This document shows, in pieces, positions 14,865-22,900 of a DNA stretch of 64,000 nt. Position numbers and translations under genes: made by a program. Positions within the stretch are counted from its first letter, which is position 1, and each line of letters starts with the position of its first letter. Origin of the DNA: Cellulosimicrobium terreum (GTDB lineage Bacteria; Actinomycetota; Actinomycetes; Actinomycetales; Cellulomonadaceae); assembly GCA_014803435.1 (NCBI GenBank), contig JACYFD010000003.1, positions 1 through 64,000 on the forward strand, read 5' to 3'. Below the pieces are notes generated by a model. The model searched no databases. It was given only the letters and a program-made list of their open reading frames with translations, and was not told the DNA's origin.

Positions 14865-16528
14865 CGGTCCTCCTGGGTACCGTCGGGGCCGGTCGGGGTG
14901 CCGGGGCGGGGGTCGGACCGGGTGTCGTGCCCGGGAAGGCCCTCGGTGTGCGCGACCGCGTCGAGGTCGACCGCGGGGTGCTCGGCCGAGGTCTCGCCCG
15001 CTCCGGTGGCGAGGGCCATGACGGTCTCCTCGTCGCTGCCGTGGGGTAGCTCTCCGGCGAGGCGCCCGTCGCGCATGACGAGGATCCGGTCCGCCATCGC
15101 GACGACCTCGGGCAGCTCGGACGAGATGACGAGGACGGCCACCCCGCGCGCGGTGAGGTCGCGCATCAGGTCGTACACCGCGCGCTTCGCGCCGACGTCG
15201 ATGCCGCGCGTCGGCTCGTCGAGCACGATGACCTGCGGATCCGTCACGAGCCACTTCGCCAGGACGACCTTCTGCTGGTTGCCGCCGGACAGGTACTGGA
15301 CCTCGGCCTCCTGCGAGCTCGCGACGAGCTCGAGCGACGACAGGATGTCCGGGATGCGTCGGGCCCGACGGTCAGCGGAACCCGGCAGCACGGAGTCGAG
15401 GACGAGGCGCGCGTTGGCGAGGATCGACTGGCCGAGTGCGAGCCCCTCCGCCTTCCGGTCCTCGGTGACGAGCGCGAGCCCGGCCCGCACGGCCTGGCGC
15501 GGCGAACGCACGTCCACCGGCCTGCCGCCGACCAGCACCCGGCCCCGCGTGAACCCGGCGATGCCGAAGATCCCGTGGGCGATCTCGGTGCGCCCGGATC
15601 CCTGAAGACCCGCGAGCGCGACGATCTCGCCGGCGCGGACCTCGAGCGTGACGTCGTCGACCTGGGTGTTCCCGACGCCCTCGAGCGCGAGGCGCACGTC
15701 CCCGGGCGGCGTCGCCGGGTCAACCATGACCTTGTCCGGGAAGTACCCGGCGAACTCACGGCCGACCATGGTCCGGACCAGGCGGTCGGGGTCGATGTCG
15801 GCGGTGGGGGTCGTCAGCACGTGGTTGCCGTCCTTGAGGACGGTGATCGTGTCGCAGAGGTCGAAGATCTCCTTGAGCCGGTGGGAGACGTAGAGGATCG
15901 CGACGCCGCGCTCGCGCAACCGGTGCACGAGCTCGTAGAGCAGTTCGACCTCCTGGTCGGCGAGCGCCGCCGTCGGCTCGTCCATCGAGATGATGCGGGC
16001 GTCGTAGGAGACGGCCTTGACGATCTCGACGATCTGCTGCTGCGCCACGGACAGCGAGCCGACGCGCGTGTGCGACGTGATGCTCGACAGACCGAGGTCC
16101 GCGAGGAGCGTGTCCGTGTCGGCGTGCATCCGGCGGCGGTCGACGAGACCGGCGCGCCGCGGCTCGCGCCCGAGGTAGACGTTCTCGGCGACCGAGCGCT
16201 CGGGCAGGAGGTTGAACTCCTGGAAGACCGTCGAGACGCCGGCGTGCTGCGCGGCGAGCGGCGAGGCGAACGTGGTGAGGGTGCCGTCGAGCTCGATCAC
16301 ACCACCGTCCGGCTGGTGCACGCCGGCGATGATCTTCATCAGCGTCGACTTGCCCGCGCCGTTCTCCCCCACGAGGGCGTGCACGTCACCGGCGTACACC
16401 TCGAGGTCGATGTCGCGCAGCACCGAGTTGCCGAAGAAGTCCTTGCCGACCCCGCGCAGCCGCAGCACCGGTTCCCGCTCGCCGCCCGCGGCGGGCACGC
16501 GCGGCTCGCTCGTCGTCGTCGCCGTCAC
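14861..16528 (-). CDS. ABC sugar importer, tandem ATP-binding protein (RbsA-like, system 1)
   Basis: A 555-aa protein with two nucleotide-binding halves, as in RbsA/MglA. The first half has Walker A GENGAGKST, signature LSVAQQQIVEIVKA and Walker B RIISMDEPTAAL. The second has the degenerate loop GLQGSGRTE usual for these proteins, signature LSGGNQQKVVLAKWL and VIVLDEPTRGIDVGAKRA. The C-terminal 50 residues form an Asp/Pro/Thr-rich tail beyond the normal end. The GTG start (16526-16528) overlaps the oxidoreductase stop by GTGA and has GGAGG about 7 nt ahead. Confidence 0.9.
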   Translation of the reverse strand: MTATTTSEPRVPAAGGEREPVLRLRGVGKDFFGNSVLRDIDLEVYAGDVHALVGENGAGKSTLMKIIAGVHQPDGGVIELDGTLTTFASPLAAQHAGVSTVFQEFNLLPERSVAENVYLGREPRRAGLVDRRRMHADTDTLLADLGLSSITSHTRVGSLSVAQQQIVEIVKAVSYDARIISMDEPTAALADQEVELLYELVHRLRERGVAILYVSHRLKEIFDLCDTITVLKDGNHVLTTPTADIDPDRLVRTMVGREFAGYFPDKVMVDPATPPGDVRLALEGVGNTQVDDVTLEVRAGEIVALAGLQGSGRTEIAHGIFGIAGFTRGRVLVGGRPVDVRSPRQAVRAGLALVTEDRKAEGLALGQSILANARLVLDSVLPGSADRRARRIPDILSSLELVASSQEAEVQYLSGGNQQKVVLAKWLVTDPQVIVLDEPTRGIDVGAKRAVYDLMRDLTARGVAVLVISSELPEVVAMADRILVMRDGRLAGELPHGSDEETVMALATGAGETSAEHPAVDLDAVAHTEGLPGHDTRSDPRPGTPTGPDGTQEDR

Positions 16529-17742
16529 GGGGAGACCTCCACCCAGGACCGGGTGCGCACCGACTCGACGACGGCGGCGGCCAGCCGTGCGGCACGCAGG
16601 CCGTCGTCGAACGTCGGCAGACCGTCCGGACGGTGACCCTCGATCGCGGCGGCCGTGTCCCCCACGAGCGCGTCGAAGCACTCCTGGTAGCCCTGCGCGT
16701 GCCCGGCGGGGAGCCGGGAGTAGCGGGCCGCGGCGGGCGTCAGCGTCTCGGGGTCGCGGACCAGCGTGCGGGACACGCCGCGCCGCCCTTCCCACAGCGA
16801 CTCGGGCTGCTCCTGGTCGAACGCGAGCGTCGCCTCCGAGCCGGACACCTCGAGGTAGAGGCGGTTCTTCCGACCGGCGGAGACCTGGGAGATCAGGGCG
16901 GTGCCGAGCGCACCGGCGTCGGTCTCGTACTGGAGCGTCACGACGTCCTCCGTCGTGACCGCGTGCGAGCGCCCGCCCGGGCCGTGGCGCGTGGGGTTCA
17001 CGGTGGAGGACCTGGCGACGAGGGAGGCGATCCGCTGACCGGTCGTGAACTCGAGCAGGTCGCAGAAGTGCGAGCCGATGTCGGCGAACGCCCGGCTCGC
17101 GCCACCCAGCTCCGGGTCGACCCGCCAGTTGTCGTCCGTCTCGTTGAGGAGCCAGTCCTGCAGGTACGAGCCGTGGACGAGGTGCACGGTGCCGATGCGT
17201 CCCTGGCGCACGCGCTCGCGCGCCTCCCGGACCATCGGGTGGAAGCGGTAGGCGAACGGCACCACGGCGACGCGTCCGTCGGCGGCCCGGGCCTCGGCGG
17301 CGAGGCCGGCGAGCTCGGTGGCGCCCTCGACGTCGGTCGCGAGCGGCTTCTCGCAGACGACGTGCTTGCCCGCCTCGAGCGCGGCGCGGGCCAGCGCGAC
17401 GTGGGTGGAGTTGGGGGTGCAGACGTGGACCACGTCGACGTCGGGGTCGGCGATGAGCTCCGCGGCCGAGGAGGCCGCCCCGAGGGCGCCGAGGGCGTTC
17501 GCGCCGTCCCGTGCCGCGGCCTGGTCGGCGCCGGCGACGAGGGTGACGGTGCCGCCGGCGGTGCGCACCGCGCGGGCGTGCACACCACCCATGAATCCCA
17601 GGCCGATGATGCCCGCGCGATACCCGGCGGCGGGCAGCCGGCTCGGTGGGGACGTGTGGTCGGTGTCGGTCGCTCCCGCGGCCTGGGCACCCGGTTCCAG
17701 CACCGGGTACAGCAGGTCCTGCGCGACGTCGTCGGCTCGCAT
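16525..17742 (-). CDS. Gfo/Idh/MocA family sugar oxidoreductase (system 1)
   Basis: A 405-aa NAD(P)-dependent oxidoreductase. The N-terminal Rossmann fold carries GIIGLGFMGGVHARA (near residues 44-58), followed by the family motif CEKPLATDVEGA containing the catalytic-region Lys-Pro. The C-terminal domain has the usual FADIGSHFCDLLEF segment with the conserved Asp and His. Members oxidise hydroxyls of sugars and sugar derivatives, and ThuB of trehalose catabolism is one. First gene of an operon continuing into the ABC importer (stop/start overlap). The ATG at 17740-17742 lies 7 nt behind a -10 box without an SD, so the mRNA is probably leaderless. An ORF extends to 17778 but would pass through the promoter. 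Confidence 0.85.
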   Translation of the reverse strand: MRADDVAQDLLYPVLEPGAQAAGATDTDHTSPPSRLPAAGYRAGIIGLGFMGGVHARAVRTAGGTVTLVAGADQAAARDGANALGALGAASSAAELIADPDVDVVHVCTPNSTHVALARAALEAGKHVVCEKPLATDVEGATELAGLAAEARAADGRVAVVPFAYRFHPMVREARERVRQGRIGTVHLVHGSYLQDWLLNETDDNWRVDPELGGASRAFADIGSHFCDLLEFTTGQRIASLVARSSTVNPTRHGPGGRSHAVTTEDVVTLQYETDAGALGTALISQVSAGRKNRLYLEVSGSEATLAFDQEQPESLWEGRRGVSRTLVRDPETLTPAAARYSRLPAGHAQGYQECFDALVGDTAAAIEGHRPDGLPTFDDGLRAARLAAAVVESVRTRSWVEVSP

Positions 17743-17749
17743 GGTGATC

Positions 17750-17785
17750 AACGTAGGGGGGCTTCTGCCGAAGGTCAAGCAAAAG
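17750..17785 (-). promoter_or_regulatory. Promoter and operator of oxidoreductase-importer operon 1
   Basis: On the minus strand TTGACC (17773-17778), 17 bp, TACGTT (17750-17755), then 7 nt to the ATG. A 24-bp imperfect inverted repeat (17762-17785; plus-strand ends CTTCTG and CAAAAG) covers the -35 box. It is 20/24 identical to the site at 30465-30488 before the ROK repressor. A bound repressor would block RNA polymerase. Confidence 0.7.
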
Positions 17786-17850
17786 CCGAAAGATTCGCAT
17801 CCCGGTTATATAGGTGCATCCGTAAAACTATTTGGCCTGAGCGCAGACAC

Positions 17851-17889
17851 GCCACCGCCCCCGACCGTCGGACGGTCGGGGGCGGTGGC
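17851..17889 (-). terminator. Very strong terminator after the isomerase gene
   Basis: A perfect 18-bp stem (17851-17868 with 17872-17889) with a 3-nt CGG loop lies 57 bp after the stop of the isomerase gene and before the promoter of the next operon. There is no U-tract. It separates the two halves of the locus transcriptionally. Confidence 0.8.
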
Positions 17890-17945
17890 GCATCGGACTG
17901 TTCCTCGAGCCCAGACCGGGCAGGCACGCCCGGCTGGGACGTGTG

Positions 17946-18947
17946 CTACCTCGTCGAGAACGCGGCGTCGAACGCGGCGTCCGGGGCGTCGAACGCGAAC
18001 TTCTTGACGAACTCGAGCGCCTCGGGCGCGCCGACGAGGCGGTCCATGCCCGCGTCCTCCCACTCGACGGAGATCGGGCCGTCGTAGCCGATCGTGTTGA
18101 GCATGCGGAACGCGTCCTCCCACGGCACGTCACCGTGGCCCGTGGAGATGAAGTCCCAGCCACGACGCGCGTCCGCCCACGCGAGGTGCGACCCCATGCG
18201 TCCGTTGCGGCCGTTGTGCATCCGCTTCTTCGTGTCCTTGCAGTCCACGTGGTAGATGCGGTCCTTGAAGTCCCACAGGAAGCTCACGGAATCGATGTCC
18301 TGCCAGACCATGTGGCTCGGGTCCCAGTTGAGGCCGAACGCCTCGCGGTGCCCGATCGCCTCCAGCGTCCGTACGGTCGTCCAGTAGTCGTACGCGATCT
18401 CGCTCGGGTGCACCTCGTGGGCGAACCGCACGCCGACCTCGTCGAAGACGTCGAGGATCGGGTTCCAGCGGTCCGCGAAGTCCTGGTAGCCCGCGTCGAC
18501 GGCCTCCTGGGAGACCGGCGGGAACATCGCGACGTACTTCCAGATCGCGGAGCCCGTGAAGCCCACGACCGTCTTCACCCCGAGCTTCGCGGCGAGCCGG
18601 GCAGTGTGCTTCATCTCCTCCGCGGCGCGCTGGCGGACGCCCTCCGGGTCGCCGTCGCCCCACACCACGTCGGGAAGGATGTCCCGGTGGCGCTGGTCGA
18701 TCGGGTCGTCGCAGACCGCCTGGCCCTTGAGGTGGTTCGAGATCGCGTAGACCTTGAGGTCGTACTTCGCGAGGAGGTCGAGCTTGCCCTGGACGTACTC
18801 GTCGTCGTCCCAGCGCCACGGGTCGAGGTGGTCGCCCCAGCAGGCGATCTCGAGCCCGTCGTAGCCCCAGCCCGACGCGAGGCGGGCCACCTCCTCGAAC
18901 GGCAGGTCGGCCCACTGCCCGGTGAAGAGGGTGATCGGTCGTGCCAT
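17946..18947 (-). CDS. Sugar phosphate isomerase/epimerase family TIM-barrel protein
   Basis: A 333-aa xylose isomerase-like TIM barrel. Likely metal ligands are seen in order: Glu in [12 protein letters not shown] (near 178), Asp in [10 protein letters not shown] (near 211), His in YHVDCKD (near 232) and Glu in VEWEDAGMD (near 294). The [14 protein letters not shown] insert is typical of the subgroup found beside Gfo/Idh/MocA dehydrogenases. Some members of this superfamily act as epimerases, others as lyases on 3-keto-glycosides, so the reaction is left open. AAGGAGAC lies about 6 nt before the ATG. It is the last gene of the downstream half of the locus and is followed by a strong terminator. 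Confidence 0.8.
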   Translation of the reverse strand: MARPITLFTGQWADLPFEEVARLASGWGYDGLEIACWGDHLDPWRWDDDEYVQGKLDLLAKYDLKVYAISNHLKGQAVCDDPIDQRHRDILPDVVWGDGDPEGVRQRAAEEMKHTARLAAKLGVKTVVGFTGSAIWKYVAMFPPVSQEAVDAGYQDFADRWNPILDVFDEVGVRFAHEVHPSEIAYDYWTTVRTLEAIGHREAFGLNWDPSHMVWQDIDSVSFLWDFKDRIYHVDCKDTKKRMHNGRNGRMGSHLAWADARRGWDFISTGHGDVPWEDAFRMLNTIGYDGPISVEWEDAGMDRLVGAPEALEFVKKFAFDAPDAAFDAAFSTR

Positions 18948-19002
18948 GGTGTGTCTCCTTCGCTCGTTCTGGGTCGGTCGTACGGAGTCGGTCGGCGCGC
19001 GG

Positions 19003-19692
19003 TCAGCGACCGGACGGGGTCGGGCCGGCGCGACGGCGGCGCGCGACGACCCCGCCGACGGCGATCGCGGCGACGAGCACGATCCCGCCGGCGATCCAGG
19101 GCATCGCCCCGGGGCCGTCGTCCGTGCCCGCCGCGGACGCTTCGGCGTCGCCGCCGTCCGCGGCGGAGGCGTCCGGGTCGCCCGTCTCGGACCCGTCCTC
19201 GGCCGCGGCGTCGTCCGCGCCCTCGTCCGCTGGGTCCGGCTCGGGGACCACCAGCGGGACGACGTCGACCTCGGCGGTGGCCTTCGCCTCGGAGGGCTCG
19301 GTCATGGTCGCCGTCAGCACCCAGTGGCCCTCGCTCAGGACCTCCGGCTCCGAGACGTACCAGCCGACGCCCTCGGACGCCGACCGGAGCGTGAGCGGCC
19401 CGACCTCCTCACCGTCGTCCGACGTCGCCGTCACCGAGACGTCGGCGGACTCCTCGACCGGGTGCCCGTCGTTCTTGTACGAGAGGTTCGCCGAGATCCC
19501 GCCCTGGCCGTCGGTACCGAGCGAGATGACGACGTCACCGCCGTGCGCCGTCGCGGGACCTGCGAGGCCGACGATGGCGACGAGCGCGGCTCCGAGCACG
19601 GCGAGGAACGCTTCCGCCCGGTACCGGGCGGAAGGTCGCCGTCGGACGGGTCGCCCCGGCGATGGGGTCCTCGTGGAACGGGAAGCGTGCAT
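19003..19692 (-). CDS. Secreted, C-terminally membrane-anchored beta-sandwich protein (unknown)
   Basis: A 229-aa protein with an Arg-rich N-terminus and signal peptide ending at [10 protein letters not shown] (about residue 50). Then comes a domain of about 100 residues predicted as beta-sandwich ([19 protein letters not shown]..., [14 protein letters not shown]), then a long acidic Asp/Glu/Ala linker, one transmembrane helix (about 200-220) and an RRRR stop-transfer tail. The architecture recalls CopC/YcnI or FixH-like small domains, but no copper ligands are obvious beyond the AHGG after cleavage. The start is ATG with GAGG 9 nt ahead. It lies in the same direction between the second giant protein and the isomerase. 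Its role in sugar use is not evident. Confidence 0.6.
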   Translation of the reverse strand: MHASRSTRTPSPGRPVRRRPSARYRAEAFLAVLGAALVAIVGLAGPATAHGGDVVISLGTDGQGGISANLSYKNDGHPVEESADVSVTATSDDGEEVGPLTLRSASEGVGWYVSEPEVLSEGHWVLTATMTEPSEAKATAEVDVVPLVVPEPDPADEGADDAAAEDGSETGDPDASAADGGDAEASAAGTDDGPGAMPWIAGGIVLVAAIAVGGVVARRRRAGPTPSGR

Positions 19693-19824
19693 CGATCGTC
19701 ACCTCGTCGTACGGGTCGGTCATCGGTCGTGGGAGGTGCCCCGACGCCCGGGTCGGAGCGCCCGTGCCCGGGCGCCGGGGCCGGATCACCGCGAACGGCG
19801 ACCCGTGAGCTCGTCGGTCGGACC

Positions 19825-19923
19825 CGACCCGACCGGCCCGGCCGATGGGCCGATCGGGTCGCGGTGCGTCCGCACGTCGAGCGTCGTGCCCGGCGGGCCG
19901 GTGCCACAACTGTCGGGCACCGG
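19825..19923 (-). terminator. Two hairpins after the second giant gene
   Basis: An 8-bp stem (19898-19905 with 19916-19923) is followed, in the direction of transcription, by a 15-bp stem with one mismatch (19825-19839 with 19847-19861). They lie 28-125 bp beyond the stop of the 1,678-aa gene and most likely end its transcript. Apart from these, 19693-19950 contains only the SD of the next gene. Confidence 0.6.
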
Positions 19924-19950
19924 TCCGCCGAGTACTGTCAGGAAGAGCTG

Positions 19951-22900
19951 TCAGGCACAGCTCTTCGCGGCGTGCTCCGCCGTCTCGGAGAACTCCCTCC
20001 CGTCAGCGTCCGTCGCCGTCACCGTCACGGAACCGGCGGCCAGCTCGACCGCTCGCGACGCGAACGACTGGTAGGCCGAGGCACCCGGGGCGACGTCGGC
20101 GAACGACTTCGACCCGAAGGCGGTCTCGAGGGTCACCGCGAGCGGAACCTCGTCACCGTTCGCTGCCCGCACCGCGACGAACGCCTTGCCCGCCATGCAG
20201 CGGGTCTCGACCGTCACGGTGACGTCCAGCGGCTCCGGCTCGGGGTCGTCCCCGACAACCCGGAAGTGGTCGAACGACGCCGTCGCCGTCGTCGTCGCCG
20301 ACGCACCGAGCGCGAACAGGCCGACGCGGGCGTCGCCCAACGCCGCGTTCGTGACCGACTGCTGGAACGTCGTCCAGGTCTCGCCGTCCGCGCTGTACGC
20401 GCCGGTGAACGAGTCACCGGAGCGCGACAGACGCAGGTGCCAGACGTCGCCGGTCAGGTTCCCCGCCTGCGGCTGGGGGTCCTGCACGACGGCGCCGACC
20501 TCGCTGCGCAGCTCGATCCGCAGGGACTCGGCCGATCCGGCCGCGTTGTCCGCCACGAAGTCGAGCTTCACGTAGTTGTCGTCGTCGCCGTACACGATCA
20601 GACCGCCCTGCTGGTACTGACGGTCGAACGACGAACCGTCGACCACGGTCTCGACCGTCCACTCGTCACCCTCGGGCTGGTCCTGCAGCACGATGTTCGG
20701 CACGTCCGTGTTGGCGTCCCCGTAGATGTCCGTCGGGGTCGTGTCGATCTGCAGGGCGCCGTCGGCCACGCGGTAGCCGGACGTGTCCTCACGGACGACG
20801 TCCCAGCGGCACGCGTCCAGCGAGTCGCCGTCGAACTCGTCGTCCGGCCCGGGGGCCTCCGCCGTGTCGTCGGGCGTGATCGTGAACCAGTCGAACCGGG
20901 CGTCGAGCACGGGGGAAGCCGTGCCGTTGCCCTTCAGCGCGACCAGGCCGACCTTAGCGTCCTCGAGATCGGCGATGGACTTGGTCTGCGGCATCGTCGT
21001 GAAGTCGGTGCCGTCGGCCGAGTACGCGGCCTGCAGGGACTCCCCGTCGCTGACGAACCGGACGTAGACCGTGTCCGGGTAGTCGGCACCGAGGCTCGCC
21101 GTGTTGGAGTCGCCGACCTCGTTGGGCACGGCGGCTTCCTCACGGATGAACTGGAAGATGCGGGTCGCTGGGTCGGCCGCGGCCGAGCGTCCCTGGATCA
21201 CCATCTTCGCGTAGTTGTCCTGGTCCTCCCAGATCACCAGACCGGCCTGCTGGTACTGCTGGCGGGCCGGCAGCGTCACCTTCGCGGTGGCGGTGAACGG
21301 ACCGTCGGGCAGGTCCTGCAGCACCAGGTTGGGAACCGTGGTGTTGTCGGTGCCGTAGAAGTCCGTCGCCGTCGTCGGGATCACGAGCTCGCCGTCGGAC
21401 ACGACGAGGTTCTGGTCCCGGTTCTGGACGGTCCACCGCGACTCGTCGAGCTCGGCGCCCGTGAAGTCGTCGGAACGACCCGAGAAGCACTGCGTCGGCT
21501 CCGTGTCCGGGGACTCGACGGTCACCGTCTCGTAGTCGTCCGCGTACGCCCCGCGCTCGTCGGTCGCACGGACCTGGAGACGGTACGTGCCCGGCTGGTC
21601 GTACGTGACCGTGAACGTGTCCGTCCCGTCCTCGAAGCCGTCACCGAGACCGGCGTCCCAGGAGTACGTGACCTCCTCGTCCTCCGGGTCCGTGGCAGAG
21701 ATCGTCGCGGTGACCTCGAGGGGGGCGGTGCCGTCCGTCGGCGTCACCTCGAACGTGTCGATGGTCGGGCGCTCGTTGTCCGTGACACCTCGACCGTCGA
21801 ACTCCAACCAGTTGACGTTCGACTGACCCGCGGTCTGCACGAAGTACAGCGTCCCCGAGCCTGCCGGGACGTCGTGCAGCTCGGCGGTGACGTCGGTGTA
21901 GACCTGCCAGTCACCCGTGGCCGGCACGTCGACGCTGCCGATCTCCGGCCCGTCCGGCGCGTCCCAGCGGATCGAGATCGGGCCCCCGCCGTCCGGCGAC
22001 GCCGCACGGAGCGTGATCGTGTCGATCATGTAGAGCGAGATCGGGTCGTACGCCCACCAGTCGTCGGCCTCGATGTAGCCGATGTTCTGGCCGCCCCCGG
22101 CGGTGTCCGCCGTGGTCTCGCGCTGGACGCCGGGGTCACCGGCGCTCGTCGAGCCCTCGAGGCGCCCCGTCGACGTGAAGAACTCCGCCTGCAGGAGCTT
22201 GGGCTGCAGCACCTGGAGGTCGTTGGCGGACAGCGGGGAACCGACCTCGCCGCCGTCGTCCGTGTACGACGCCTCGATCACCCAGAAGATGTTCGACTCG
22301 ATGCCGTGGCCCTCGTCGCGCAGCGTCTGGAACGACCCCTCGCAGCCCTCGAGCACGTCCATCGGGTGCGCGTGGGAGTCGTGCCCGAGCGACGTGGAGA
22401 GCTCGACCTGCGAGCAGTCGATCTCACCGTCCGGGTCGTCCACCTCGATCTCGTACCGGACCTGGTCGCCCCACTGGAAGAAGCCGCCGTTGTCCGGGAA
22501 CGTGATGGAGATCGTCGGCGCCTCGTTGCCGACGACGATCGGGACGTTCGCCACGCCGACCTGGCCCGCGGCGTCGGTCGCCGTGAGCTGAGCCGTGTAG
22601 GCGCCGTTCTCGGTGTACACGTGCACCGGGTTCGCCTCGGTCGACGGGGCGGACCCGTCGCCGAACGTCCACTGCAGGGACATCTCCTCACCCGAGGGGT
22701 GACGCGTTCCCTCGGACGAGAACTGCACGGTCAGCGGGGCGTGACCGCTCGTCACGTCCGCGCTCGCGCGGGCGATCGGGGTCGGGTCGCCCTGCACGTA
22801 GCCGACCTTGTAGATGCCGCTCGTGTCGTTGTCGCCACCGAAGCCCTGGCCCCAGTCGACGACGTACATCGCGCCGTCCGGACCGAAGTCGAAGTCCATG

